DNA of 64,000 nucleotides from Planctomycetota bacterium (lineage in GTDB: Bacteria; Planctomycetota; Planctomycetia; Pirellulales; UBA1268), in assembly GCA_003669605.1 (NCBI GenBank), contig QWOP01000082.1, positions 1 to 64,000 of the forward strand, in the 5' to 3' direction. Of the stretch, positions 25,707 to 34,353 are shown piece after piece. Below the pieces are notes generated by a model. That model was not told the origin of the DNA and made no database searches. It worked only from the letters and a program-made list of their open reading frames with translations. Each line of letters starts with the position of its first letter. Position 1 is the first letter of the stretch. The position numbers and the translations under genes were made by a program.

Positions 25707-26777
25707 ATGGTCGCTCCGCCACAATCTCCTTGCCCGCAGCCGGCCCCGCCGCCACCGGTGGCTCCGCTGCGGATCGGTCCGGTGGTCGTAGACCCGCCGC
25801 TGCTGCAGGCGCCGATGGCTGGCTACACCAACTTCGCCTACCGGCAGGTGGTCCGCGAATTCGGTGGGGCGGGCCTGCTCGCCACCGAGATGATCGCAGC
25901 CCGCAGCGCCAACTGGCTGGAGACCAATCGCGGTGAGAACCCCGATCGACTGTGGGGGGTGCGCGACGAACCACGTCCGCTGGCCGTGCAGATGTGGGAC
26001 AACGATCCGGAAAATCTGGCACGCGTCGGCCGCCGGCTGGCCACCGACTTCCGCGTCAGTGTTGTCGATCTCAACTTCGGCTGCCCCGTCCGGCAGGTGA
26101 CAGTCAAGGCACAGAGCGGTTCGTGGCTGCTCCGCGATCCCGAGCGGGTGGGGAGCATCGTGGCGCGGGTGGTGGAGGCGTGCAACGGAGTCCCGGTTAC
26201 CGCCAAGATCCGCCTGGGGTGCAACGATGACTGCCGCACCGCCATCGAGGTGGCGCAGCGCATCGAAGAGGCTGGGGCGAGTTGCCTGACGGTGCATGGC
26301 CGCGTGGCGGCCCAATTCTTCTCGGGACAGGCCGACTGGGACGCGATCCGGGCCGTGAAGCAGAGCGTGTCGCGGATGCCAGTCGTGGGCAACGGCGACA
26401 TCGACTCGGCCCAGACAGCCGTGACCAGGCTCCGCGAAAGTGGTGTCGATGGTGTGATGATCGCCCGTGAAGCCCTCTCCCGGCCATGGATCTTCGCCCA
26501 AGCGGCGGCGATCCTCCGCGGCGAAGTCCCCCCCCCCGATCCCGATCTGGCCACCCAGAAGGAACTGGTCTACCACCACTACGATCTGGTCTGCCGGCGC
26601 TTCGGAGTCGAGCGGGGAACGCTGTTGATGCGAAAGTTTGCCTGTTCATACGCCCAGGGCCTCGCCGGTGCCCGGGATTTCCGGGGCCGGGTCTCGCGCG
26701 TTCAAAACAGGGAGGAATTCATGGAAGTGATGCGAACCACCTTCCCCACGGCCCCAGCCAGGACTTCCCAGGAATAA
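25707..26777 (+). CDS. dusB: tRNA-dihydrouridine synthase, DusB-like
   Basis: 356 residues with the Dus signatures APMAGYTNFAYRQ, the LNFGCPVRQV loop with the conserved Cys, KIRLGCNDD, LTVHGRVAAQ and MIAREAL. This FMN enzyme reduces specific uridines in tRNA. An N-terminal Pro-rich extension of about 20 residues (MVAPPQSPCPQPAPPPPVAP) is not part of the fold and may indicate a later start, but no ATG or GTG precedes the barrel except this one. It ends 49 bases before sufR. Confidence 0.9.
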   Translation: MVAPPQSPCPQPAPPPPVAPLRIGPVVVDPPLLQAPMAGYTNFAYRQVVREFGGAGLLATEMIAARSANWLETNRGENPDRLWGVRDEPRPLAVQMWDNDPENLARVGRRLATDFRVSVVDLNFGCPVRQVTVKAQSGSWLLRDPERVGSIVARVVEACNGVPVTAKIRLGCNDDCRTAIEVAQRIEEAGASCLTVHGRVAAQFFSGQADWDAIRAVKQSVSRMPVVGNGDIDSAQTAVTRLRESGVDGVMIAREALSRPWIFAQAAAILRGEVPPPDPDLATQKELVYHHYDLVCRRFGVERGTLLMRKFACSYAQGLAGARDFRGRVSRVQNREEFMEVMRTTFPTAPARTSQE

Positions 26778-26788
26778 TTTTCGCTGAA

Positions 26789-26798
26789 ACACTTGTGT
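26789..26798. promoter_or_regulatory. Small inverted repeat ACAC-TT-GTGT upstream of sufR
   Basis: ACAC and GTGT arms flank TT in the 49-base gap before sufR. TTGTGT may double as a weak -35. It is listed because a second, stronger palindrome lies 15 bases downstream. Confidence 0.35.
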
Positions 26799-26813
26799 AA
26801 ATTCTGATCGTCG

Positions 26814-26824
26814 CTACATTGTAG
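26814..26824. promoter_or_regulatory. Perfect palindrome CTACATTGTAG, candidate sufR/suf operator
   Basis: CTACA and TGTAG are exact inverted arms around one T, ending 2 bases before the sufR start codon. A repressor bound here would block transcription or translation initiation of its own operon. SufR proteins bind inverted repeats in their own promoter regions, so this is a candidate autoregulatory site. It also overlaps TACATT, a possible -10, although that lies very close to the start codon. Confidence 0.45.
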
Positions 26825-26826
26825 TT

Positions 26827-27708
26827 ATGTCTCCGCAGTCACAACCCTCGGCCTCCCCTTCCCCTCCGGCGTCCCATTCTGGTGCGCCCGGACCGGTCTT
26901 CCAGGGTGAGGGGGCAGGTGTCAGCCTCCCCCCCTCTGCCCGTGAGAATGGCAGGCGGTCATCGGATGCGGCGCTGATCGAAATGCTCCGCATGGAGGGC
27001 ACTCCGGGGGTGGAGGAGATCAGCGAGGCACTCGGGGTCACCGCCACGGCGGTCCGCCAGCGGCTCGAACGGCTGATGCGCGAGGGGATCGTCGGCCGGG
27101 ACGTTCTCCGGCCGGCAACGGCTGGCAATGCGTCTCCCCACGGCCAGACCCGCTCGCGTGGTCGTCCCTCCTACGGCTATCGACTCACCGACAAGGGTCG
27201 CCGGCTGGGCGGGGACAACTTCCGCGACCTAGCCCTTGTGCTCTGGAAGGAAATCCGGGGGGTGGAGTCAGACGAAGTCCGGCGTGGACTGCTCTCCCGA
27301 ATCGGTGGGGCGATGGCGGGGATGTACCGCGAACAGATTCGCGGTGACGGCGTGGCGGAGCGACTGGAGAGCGTGGCCCACCTGTTGCGCCAGCGGCAGA
27401 TCGCCTGCACCGTAGAACCCTGCAACGAGGCTGGAATCGAAGGTACCGGAACGGGTGGATTGTCCATCCTCACCAGCCACGTCTGCCCTTATCCGCAACT
27501 GGCTGATCAGGACCGGGGCATCTGCGCCGCCGAACGTCTCATGCTCCAGGATCTGGTCGGTGCCCCTGTCCGTCTCGCATCCTGCCGCCTCGACGGCGAT
27601 CATAGTTGTCGGTTTGTTGCCGGGCACAGGGAGTCGGCCGAAGCGGTCGTCCACCCCTCCACCCAGAAAGTGACTGACACCCGTCGCAACGGTGTTTCTG
27701 AACACTGA
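26827..27708 (+). CDS. sufR: SufR-like iron-sulfur cluster-sensing transcriptional regulator
   Basis: 293 residues. A winged HTH of the DeoR/ArsR type spans about residues 50-100 (EISEALGVTATAVRQRLERL). The C-terminal half has four cysteines at positions 220, 233, 253 and 261 (spacing C-x12-C-x19-C-x7-C), as in SufR and related proteins that bind a [4Fe-4S] cluster. It should repress the suf genes when clusters are plentiful and release DNA when the cluster is lost. A Pro/Ser-rich N-terminal 40 residues is not part of the fold. It heads the suf gene group on the same strand. Confidence 0.88.
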   Translation: MSPQSQPSASPSPPASHSGAPGPVFQGEGAGVSLPPSARENGRRSSDAALIEMLRMEGTPGVEEISEALGVTATAVRQRLERLMREGIVGRDVLRPATAGNASPHGQTRSRGRPSYGYRLTDKGRRLGGDNFRDLALVLWKEIRGVESDEVRRGLLSRIGGAMAGMYREQIRGDGVAERLESVAHLLRQRQIACTVEPCNEAGIEGTGTGGLSILTSHVCPYPQLADQDRGICAAERLMLQDLVGAPVRLASCRLDGDHSCRFVAGHRESAEAVVHPSTQKVTDTRRNGVSEH

Positions 27709-27831
27709 CAATCATTCGATCGCGTTTCATCCATGCCGATCCAGCCCCTCTTTTGGGCAATCGGTGGACCAAGCCATCTTTGCCCGGGCTGCCGGGAACC
27801 AAAACATATTTTTTCTCGTGGAGATACAAGA

Positions 27832-28437
27832 ATGACCCAGCCGTGGATTGAGGGCCGATTCGAAGAAAACATGGTGCTCACGACCGTCGAGCAGGCCATT
27901 AATTGGGCCCGGCAGTCGAGCATCTGGCCGATGACTTTCGGCCTGGCGTGTTGCGCCATCGAGATGATGGCTGCAGGAGCCAGCCGGTATGACCTCGACC
28001 GTTTTGGAGCCGGCGCGTTCCGGGCGACCCCGCGACAGGCCGACTTAATGATTGTGGCAGGCACAGTGACCTACAAGATGGCCAGTCGGGTCCGTCGCCT
28101 CTACAACCTCATGCCCGATCCGAAGTATGTGATCGCCATGGGAGCCTGCACCACCGGCGGCGGCCCGTACTTCAAGTGGGGCTACCACGTCGTCAAGGGG
28201 GTCGATTTGGTGGTCCCGGTCGACGTCTACGTCCCGGGTTGTCCGCCCCGTCCGGAGAGCCTGCTTGAGGGTCTGATGCGGATTCAGGACAAGATCCTCG
28301 GCCAGCGGATCGCCAAACGCTCCGATGGCTTCGGCAAGGTCGACGACGAACTCCCGATCCCCCATCATTCCGGCTATGTCACCTCTCCGGTCAGTGACGG
28401 AGCGCTCGTATTCGATCACCAAAAGGTCCAGGCCTGA
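27832..28437 (+). CDS. nuoB: NuoB-type NADH:quinone oxidoreductase 20 kDa subunit, isolated
   Basis: 201 residues from the ATG at 27832. The N2-type [4Fe-4S] ligands are all present: Cys40 and Cys41 in [10 protein letters not shown], Cys106 in MGACTTGGG and Cys137 in VPGCPPRPE. Normally this subunit is encoded with nuoACD and others. Here it stands alone between sufR and sufC. The C-terminus (residues about 165-201) carries a Ser/Pro/His-rich extension. A GTGGAGA Shine-Dalgarno precedes the start. It may be the only nuoB of the organism, moved to the suf operon, or a duplicate; this window cannot tell. Confidence 0.93.
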   Translation: MTQPWIEGRFEENMVLTTVEQAINWARQSSIWPMTFGLACCAIEMMAAGASRYDLDRFGAGAFRATPRQADLMIVAGTVTYKMASRVRRLYNLMPDPKYVIAMGACTTGGGPYFKWGYHVVKGVDLVVPVDVYVPGCPPRPESLLEGLMRIQDKILGQRIAKRSDGFGKVDDELPIPHHSGYVTSPVSDGALVFDHQKVQA

Positions 28438-28451
28438 ACGGACAACCAACT

Positions 28452-29351
28452 ATGACAACACCCTCCATCCCGCCGAGCAACCGCGACCAACTGGTCATCA
28501 AGGGCCTCCATGTGGCTGTCGATGGCCAGGAGATCCTCAAAGGGGTCGACCTGACCATCGGCCGCGGCGAGATCCATGCCCTGATGGGACCCAACGGCTC
28601 CGGCAAGAGCACGCTGGGGTATGCCATTATGGGCCACCCTTCCTACGAGATCACATCGGGAACAATCGAGTTGGTCGGAGCCGATGGAACTCGCCATGAT
28701 CTGCTGGCGATGGCACCCGATGCACGGGCCCGCGCTGGGGTGTTTCTCGCCTTCCAGCGGCCGATGTCGATTCCTGGCGTGCGGCTGGCTGATTTCCTCC
28801 GCCACGCAGTGACCAACGTCCGCAACCCCGATCGCCGCGAGGGGCAAGAACTGATGCCGATGCGCGATTTCCGCTCCGAACTCAAGACGAAGATGGCGGA
28901 GTTGTCGATCGATCCTGAGTTCGCCCGCCGGTACGTCAACGATGGTTTCTCCGGTGGCGAGATGAAGCGGGCGGAGATTCTCCAACTGGCGATGCTCCGT
29001 CCCCGGTTCGCGATCCTCGACGAAACCGATAGTGGACTCGATGCCGACGCAGTGCGGCTGGCCAGCCAGAGCATTGCCCGAATCGGTGGCGTCGCGGGCG
29101 ATGCCCCGACGGGAGACTCGTGCATGGGGATCCTGATCATCACCCACCACGAGCAACTCCTCGAGCACAACGTGCCCCACCGGACGCATGTCATGCTCGG
29201 CGGCAAGATTGTTGAGTCGGGCGGCCCTGAACTGGCTGCCGAATTACACAAGCGCGGCTACGAACGGATCCGCGCTGCCTATCCCGATGCCGCTGCTGCC
29301 GAAAAAGCGATGGAAGAAGCGGCCCGCGCCGCCGACAGCGCTGCGGTGTGA
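28452..29351 (+). CDS. sufC: SufC, Fe-S cluster assembly ATPase
   Basis: 299 residues. ABC ATPase motifs: Walker A GPNGSGKST (residues 46-54), the SufC signature FSGGEMKRAEILQ, and Walker B FAILDETDSGLD, where SufC has ETDSGLD in place of the usual DEPT. It drives conformational change in the SufBC2D scaffold. The family is usually about 250 residues; the extra length is a loop (GGVAGDAPTGDSCMG) and an Ala-rich C-terminal tail. Starts 14 bases after nuoB. Confidence 0.95.
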   Translation: MTTPSIPPSNRDQLVIKGLHVAVDGQEILKGVDLTIGRGEIHALMGPNGSGKSTLGYAIMGHPSYEITSGTIELVGADGTRHDLLAMAPDARARAGVFLAFQRPMSIPGVRLADFLRHAVTNVRNPDRREGQELMPMRDFRSELKTKMAELSIDPEFARRYVNDGFSGGEMKRAEILQLAMLRPRFAILDETDSGLDADAVRLASQSIARIGGVAGDAPTGDSCMGILIITHHEQLLEHNVPHRTHVMLGGKIVESGGPELAAELHKRGYERIRAAYPDAAAAEKAMEEAARAADSAAV

Positions 29352-29510
29352 TCAAGAGTTTCGACCTGCTGACTTTTCTGCTGGTTCCCCTCCCGATTGC
29401 CACTGCTCTGTCTGCCCTCGCTTTGCATTCCATTCTGGCGCCGCTTTTCTCCTCGTCACGCCCTGCCTCACGTTTTCCCCCTGTCCCGCTGACACCGAGG
29501 TTCTCCCGCC

Positions 29511-30923
29511 ATGGCCACCGACACCAAGGAATCGAGCACCATCGCCATCGGCGAGATCAATAAGTATGACTTCCGCACCGATTCACCGGCGGTCTTTAAG
29601 GCCCGGCGGGGGATTGATGCCGACATCGTCTTGCAAATCTCGGAGATGAAGCGCGAACCGGCCTGGATGCGAGATTTCCGTCTCAAGTCGCTGGAGTTGT
29701 TCAACTCCAAGCCAATGCCTCACTGGGGCGGCGACATCGGCGTCAACTTCCAAGACATCTTCTACTACCTCAAGCCGGCCGATCATCAGGGCAAGACCTG
29801 GGACGACGTGCCGGAGGAGATCAAGAAGACGTTCGACCGGCTCGGCATCCCTCAGGCGGAACGCAAATTCCTCTCCGGCGTGAAGGCCCAGTTCGAGAGC
29901 GAGGTGGTGTACGGATCGCTCCAGGAGGATCTGGCGAAGAAGGGGGTGATCTTTACCGACACCGACACCGCCGTCCGCGAGCATCCCGACCTGCTTCGGG
30001 AATACTTCGGAAAGATCATTCCCCCCACCGACAACAAGTTCGCCGCGCTCAACTCAGCCGTCTGGTCGGGCGGTTCGTTTATCTACGTCCCCAAGGGGGT
30101 CTCGATCGAGTTTCCGCTCCAGGCTTATTTCCGTATCAATGCCGAGAGTATGGGGCAATTCGAGAGGACGTTGATCATCGTCGACGAAGGAGCCCATGTC
30201 CATTACGTCGAAGGCTGCACGGCGCCGATGTACACCACCGAGAGCCTGCACTCGGCGGTGGTGGAAATCATCGTCAAGAAGCACGGCCGCTGCCGCTACA
30301 CAACGATCCAGAACTGGGCCAACAACATCTACAACCTCGTTACCAAGCGGGCCATGGCCTACGAGGGGGCGATGATGGAGTGGATCGACGGGAATCTGGG
30401 AAGCCACCTGACGATGAAGTACCCGGCGGTCTACATGATGGAGCCTGGTGCACGGGGAGAGATCCTCTCGATCGCCTTCGCCTCGGCCGGACAGCATCAG
30501 GACGCCGGCGCCAAACTCGTCCACGCCGCCCCCCACACCAGTGGCCGGATCGTTTCCAAGAGCATCTCCAAGAACGGCGGCCGGGCCAGTTACCGTGGCT
30601 TGGTGAAGGTGGAACCAGGGGCCCGGAAGAGCCGCTCGAGCGTTGTCTGCGATGCCCTGATTCTCGACGACAGGAGCCGCAGTGATACCTATCCCTACAT
30701 CGAGGTCGAGGAGCAGGATGTGTCGATCGGACACGAGGCGAGTGTCTCCAAGATCGGCGAGGAACAGCTCTTCTACCTCACCAGCCGCGGGCTTACAGAG
30801 GCCGAGGCCAGCACCATGATCGTCAGCGGATTCATCGAGCCACTGGTCAAAGAACTCCCGATGGAGTACGCGGTGGAGATGAACCGGCTGATTGAATTGC
30901 AGATGGAGGGGTCGGTCGGGTAA
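29511..30923 (+). CDS. sufB: SufB, Fe-S cluster scaffold subunit
   Basis: 470 residues, the family length. Characteristic strings include [56 protein letters not shown] and [16 protein letters not shown]. It forms the SufBC2D complex on which [4Fe-4S] clusters are assembled in the cytoplasm. The 159-base gap after sufC holds no gene; it contains a long pyrimidine-rich leader. Confidence 0.96.
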   Translation: MATDTKESSTIAIGEINKYDFRTDSPAVFKARRGIDADIVLQISEMKREPAWMRDFRLKSLELFNSKPMPHWGGDIGVNFQDIFYYLKPADHQGKTWDDVPEEIKKTFDRLGIPQAERKFLSGVKAQFESEVVYGSLQEDLAKKGVIFTDTDTAVREHPDLLREYFGKIIPPTDNKFAALNSAVWSGGSFIYVPKGVSIEFPLQAYFRINAESMGQFERTLIIVDEGAHVHYVEGCTAPMYTTESLHSAVVEIIVKKHGRCRYTTIQNWANNIYNLVTKRAMAYEGAMMEWIDGNLGSHLTMKYPAVYMMEPGARGEILSIAFASAGQHQDAGAKLVHAAPHTSGRIVSKSISKNGGRASYRGLVKVEPGARKSRSSVVCDALILDDRSRSDTYPYIEVEEQDVSIGHEASVSKIGEEQLFYLTSRGLTEAEASTMIVSGFIEPLVKELPMEYAVEMNRLIELQMEGSVG

Positions 30924-30945
30924 TCCCTGCCACTGTACCGCTTCC

Positions 30946-32328
30946 ATGAGCACCGTTCCCATGACTCCTGCACCACCCACCGGCTTCAACAGCGATCTCC
31001 TCGAGCGCCTGCTGGCCTCTTCCGACCAGCCGGCGTGGGCTGTCGAACTCCGTCGCCTGGCCTGTGAGCGACTTGAATCCCTCTCGCTTCCCGATCGCGG
31101 GAACGAGAACTGGATGCGGACCGATCTGCGGATGTTCCAGCCGCGCACCTGGGCCGCTGCCGCTGGTGCGGAAGGCCAGGCCGTGATCTCCCCCGGAACC
31201 GTCCCCGCGGTGCCGGAGGGCCTGCTTGAGGAAGCGATCTGCCAAGCGGCACTCGCTGCGGGGAAGGCCCCTTTCGCCGGTCGGGTGGCGACACTCGACG
31301 GCCGTGTGGTCCGCGAGGAGCTCGATTCCGCAGTTGCCGCGCAGGGGGTGGTTTTCGGGACGCCGGAGCGAGTTCTGGCCGAGCACGGCGACCGCCTCCG
31401 GCCGCATTGGTTCTCTGCGATCGACTCCGGAGCCGATTGGTTCGCGGCCATGCACGCCGCCTTCCATCGGGCCGGCGCGATTCTCCATGTTCCCGCCGGT
31501 GTCCGCGTCGAGGCCCCGCTGCATCTTCTTTCCGCGGTCACACCAGGCGGCCTGGACACCGGCCATGTGCTCGTGGTCCTCGAAGAGGGGGCAGAGGCGA
31601 CCTTTCTCACCGAAACCGCCGGTGGCGGCGACGTGGGGACCCCAGGTGGGTGTCATTGCGGCGGCACGGAGATCATCGTTGGCCGTGGCGCATCGCTGCG
31701 AATGGTCAACCTCCAGAACTGGAACCGAGGAGTCTGGCATTTCGCCCGCCAGCGGGCCAAGGTCGGCGCCGCCGGCCGACTGCAGTGGACTCTCGGCGCC
31801 CTCGGGAGCCGACTGTCGCAGGTGCAGCAGGACGTGGCCCTGGTGGGGCGTGGGGCTGATGCCCAGGTCAATGGAGTGATGTTCACCGAGGGGCGACAGC
31901 AACTGGTCTACAACACCCTCCAGCACCATCAGGCTCCGGGCTGCCACAGTGACCTGCTCTACAAGGGAGCGCTGCAGGACAAATCGCGCTTGGTGTGGCG
32001 GGGAATGATCAAGGTCGACAAGGTGGCGCAGAAGACCGATGGTTACCAGCGCAACGACACGCTGATGCTGTCGCGGGATGCCCGCTCCGACTCGATCCCT
32101 GGACTGGAGATTGAGGCCGACGACGTTCGTTGCACTCACGGCGCTACCAGTGGTCGCGTCGATGACGAGCAGATCTTCTACGCCCAGACCCGCGGCCTGA
32201 CCGCCGACGAGGCAGCCCGGTTAGTGGTGGCGGGGTTCTTCCAGCAGGTTTTCGACCGGATCACCATCCCGCCGGTGCGCGAAGCACTCTCAGCGGCGAT
32301 CGGCGGCAGGATCCGGCGAGTGACATGA
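30946..32328 (+). CDS. sufD: SufD, Fe-S cluster assembly subunit
   Basis: 460 residues from the ATG at 30946. It has the SufD features: an N-terminal helical part (GNENWMRTDLRMFQPRTW), the beta-helix with ILHVPAGVRVEAPLHL, HHQAPGCHSDLLYKGALQDK and SLEIEADDV-like DSIPGLEIEADDVRCTHGAT. It pairs with SufB and two SufC. It follows sufB by 22 bases. The order sufCBD is canonical; the missing partners are SufS and SufE/SufU. Confidence 0.93.
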   Translation: MSTVPMTPAPPTGFNSDLLERLLASSDQPAWAVELRRLACERLESLSLPDRGNENWMRTDLRMFQPRTWAAAAGAEGQAVISPGTVPAVPEGLLEEAICQAALAAGKAPFAGRVATLDGRVVREELDSAVAAQGVVFGTPERVLAEHGDRLRPHWFSAIDSGADWFAAMHAAFHRAGAILHVPAGVRVEAPLHLLSAVTPGGLDTGHVLVVLEEGAEATFLTETAGGGDVGTPGGCHCGGTEIIVGRGASLRMVNLQNWNRGVWHFARQRAKVGAAGRLQWTLGALGSRLSQVQQDVALVGRGADAQVNGVMFTEGRQQLVYNTLQHHQAPGCHSDLLYKGALQDKSRLVWRGMIKVDKVAQKTDGYQRNDTLMLSRDARSDSIPGLEIEADDVRCTHGATSGRVDDEQIFYAQTRGLTADEAARLVVAGFFQQVFDRITIPPVREALSAAIGGRIRRVT

Positions 32329-32377
32329 TTGACTTGTGGGGCCGTGTGGTTTCTGGATCGACGGGCGAGGAGGCTTG

Positions 32378-33184
32378 ATGGCCGATTTTGTCAGGGTGGC
32401 TGGCGTCACGGACGTGCCCGATCCGGGGAGTATGCTCGTGGAAGTGGAAGGCGAGATGATCGCGCTGTTCCATGTCGGCGGGCAGTTTTCCGCCCTCGAT
32501 GACGTCTGCACGCACGACGGCGGTCCATTGGCTTCCGGTGAACTCACCGGCACCAAAATCGCCTGCCCACGCCACGGAGCGCGATTCGACATCCGCACGG
32601 GGGCCGCGCTCTCCATGCCCGCGATTCGTGGGACACGGTCGCACGATGTGAAGATCGATGCTGGTGGAGTCTGGATCCGCCTCCGTTCCGGCCACGGCAT
32701 CGATGGCCCTGTCACGCAGCCGATTGGCTACCCAGGCTCCCCCCATGTAGAAACGCCTGAAAGCGAGTCCCTCACGCTTCCATCCGTTCCCGCCACGGGA
32801 GCAACCGACGGCGCAGCGCCTGTCGAAGCGACGGCCCTCACAACAGCGGCCTCCGACACGGCTCCCCTCTGTGAGGATCGGGTCCGCGAACTGCTTAAGA
32901 CGGTCAAGGACCCTGAGTTGTTCGTTAACATCGTCGACCTCGGATTGATCTACGGAGTCACGCTCGCTCCCTCGGCCGAGGTTTCCGGGAAGCAGCAGGT
33001 CTCGATCGACATGACGATGACCAGCCCTGCCTGCCCTGCCGGCCCGCAATTGATCGGCGACACCAAGCGGGCGCTTGCCGCCCACCCAGCGGTGGCCGGG
33101 GTCGAGGTGCGGATCGTGATGGATCCACCCTGGACGCCCGATCGGATGACCGACGACGCGCGTGATTTCCTGGGCATTTTCTGA
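32378..33184 (+). CDS. Rieske ferredoxin fused to a SufT (DUF59/MIP18) domain
   Basis: 268 residues. Residues 1-110 are a Rieske [2Fe-2S] domain with both ligand boxes: CTH (44-46, DVCTHDGGPL) and CPRH (63-66, CPRHGARFDIRTG). Residues about 115-165 are a Thr/Ala/Pro linker. Residues about 165-268 are a DUF59/SufT domain with LLKTVKDPELFVNIVDLGLI and TSPACPAGPQL. SufT proteins help mature Fe-S proteins; the Rieske half could supply electrons. A GGAGG precedes the ATG at 32378. It follows sufD by 49 bases. Confidence 0.9.
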   Translation: MADFVRVAGVTDVPDPGSMLVEVEGEMIALFHVGGQFSALDDVCTHDGGPLASGELTGTKIACPRHGARFDIRTGAALSMPAIRGTRSHDVKIDAGGVWIRLRSGHGIDGPVTQPIGYPGSPHVETPESESLTLPSVPATGATDGAAPVEATALTTAASDTAPLCEDRVRELLKTVKDPELFVNIVDLGLIYGVTLAPSAEVSGKQQVSIDMTMTSPACPAGPQLIGDTKRALAAHPAVAGVEVRIVMDPPWTPDRMTDDARDFLGIF

Positions 33185-33231
33185 CCGCGTTTGAGCCGCC
33201 GGCCCCACGCCTCTCTACCGCCGGGACCCAG

Positions 33232-34353
33232 GTGAGGATCCTCCTCTACGAATGGAGTTGTTCCGGTGGACTGCGCGGCCCATCCGCCGCCGCCGTCGTC
33301 GGTGAGGATGGCATCCTGCCGGGCGATGGTCCTTTTCAAGTGGCCGCCGCCACGGTGCCCGTTGAAGGGCGGGCGATGCTCGAGGCGCTGCTTGCCGACG
33401 GGGTCCGACGGCAGGGATGGAAACTGGCGGTGCTGGTCGATCGGTCCCTCTCCATCGATGTGCCGGCCGGCGTGCAGCAGATCGACGTCGATGGTGCCAC
33501 CGAGATCGAGGCCCTTGTCCGGGCCGCCTCGAGCGCCGACTGGACGGTGATCGTCGCTCCGGAAACCGCCGGCGTGCTCGGGGCGCGCGTGGCTGCCGTC
33601 CGGGAGGTGGGGGGACGGGTGGCGGCCCCATCGGCAGGCTTCATCGCCACCGCCGCCGACAAGCAGGCCACGGTGCTGGCGCTCGCCGCCGCCGGGGTGC
33701 CCGTGCCAGCCGGGCGCGTTCTGCAGGCTTTTGAAGTGCTCCCGGAGGGGTTTTATCTGCCGGCGGTCTCCAAGGCTCGTGGTGGCGTGGGATGCGACGG
33801 CGTGACGATTCTCCGCGGAGCCCGCGACTTCAAGCCGGATGATCACGACCGGAGGCTCGAAGCCTTCGTGCCCGGGGTTCCGGTGGGAGTGTCGCTCCTC
33901 TGCGGACCAGAAGGACATCTGCTCCTGCCTCCGGTGCAGCAGGAATTCACCCCCGGCGACAGACCCCGCTATCTGGGGGGTGTCGTCAGGCCCCACCCGA
34001 GTTGGAGCCACCGGGCGGTGGCCTTGGCGCAGCGAGCGGTGGCCGCCCTCGAGGGCCCATCCTCCTCGGCGCCCGCAGCCCACAGAGCGCTTGGATGGGT
34101 GGGAGTCGACATGATCCTCGGTTCGGCCGACGATGGAGGGGCTGACCGGGTGCTCGAAGTCAACCCGCGGCTGACGACGTCGTTCGTGGGACTCTCCCGC
34201 CTGACACGGGAGAGTTTGCTGGGAGCGATGCTCGACTGCTGCGACGGTCGATCTGTCTGCCAGAGCCCCGGACTGATGTTTTCCGCCGGAGCTGCGTTTG
34301 CTGGCAGGGGTAGTCAACGAGGCGGCTGGTCGTTCCGGGCCGATGGCTGGTGA
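33232..34353 (+). CDS. mfnD: ATP-grasp enzyme, candidate tyramine-glutamate ligase (MfnD-like)
   Basis: 373 residues with the ATP-grasp fold: N-terminal alpha/beta domain (MRILLYEWSCSGGLRG), PAVSKARGGVGCDGV as the lysine region, and the metal-binding VLEVNPRLTTSFVGL. The start is GTG at 33232. It overlaps the next gene by 4 bases (GTGA), and that gene in turn overlaps the third. The next two proteins resemble MfnF and MfnE. In methanofuran biosynthesis the ATP-grasp MfnD joins glutamate to tyramine, so this is the natural candidate. The specific substrate is inferred from context. An orthologous ATP-grasp gene also occurs in the methylotroph C1 clusters. Confidence 0.75.
   Translation: MRILLYEWSCSGGLRGPSAAAVVGEDGILPGDGPFQVAAATVPVEGRAMLEALLADGVRRQGWKLAVLVDRSLSIDVPAGVQQIDVDGATEIEALVRAASSADWTVIVAPETAGVLGARVAAVREVGGRVAAPSAGFIATAADKQATVLALAAAGVPVPAGRVLQAFEVLPEGFYLPAVSKARGGVGCDGVTILRGARDFKPDDHDRRLEAFVPGVPVGVSLLCGPEGHLLLPPVQQEFTPGDRPRYLGGVVRPHPSWSHRAVALAQRAVAALEGPSSSAPAAHRALGWVGVDMILGSADDGGADRVLEVNPRLTTSFVGLSRLTRESLLGAMLDCCDGRSVCQSPGLMFSAGAAFAGRGSQRGGWSFRADGW

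Noticed and set aside
24486-26579. A 697-codon minus-strand frame
   Set aside because: Antisense to the secreted coiled-coil gene and dusB; it crosses a gene boundary and has no domain.
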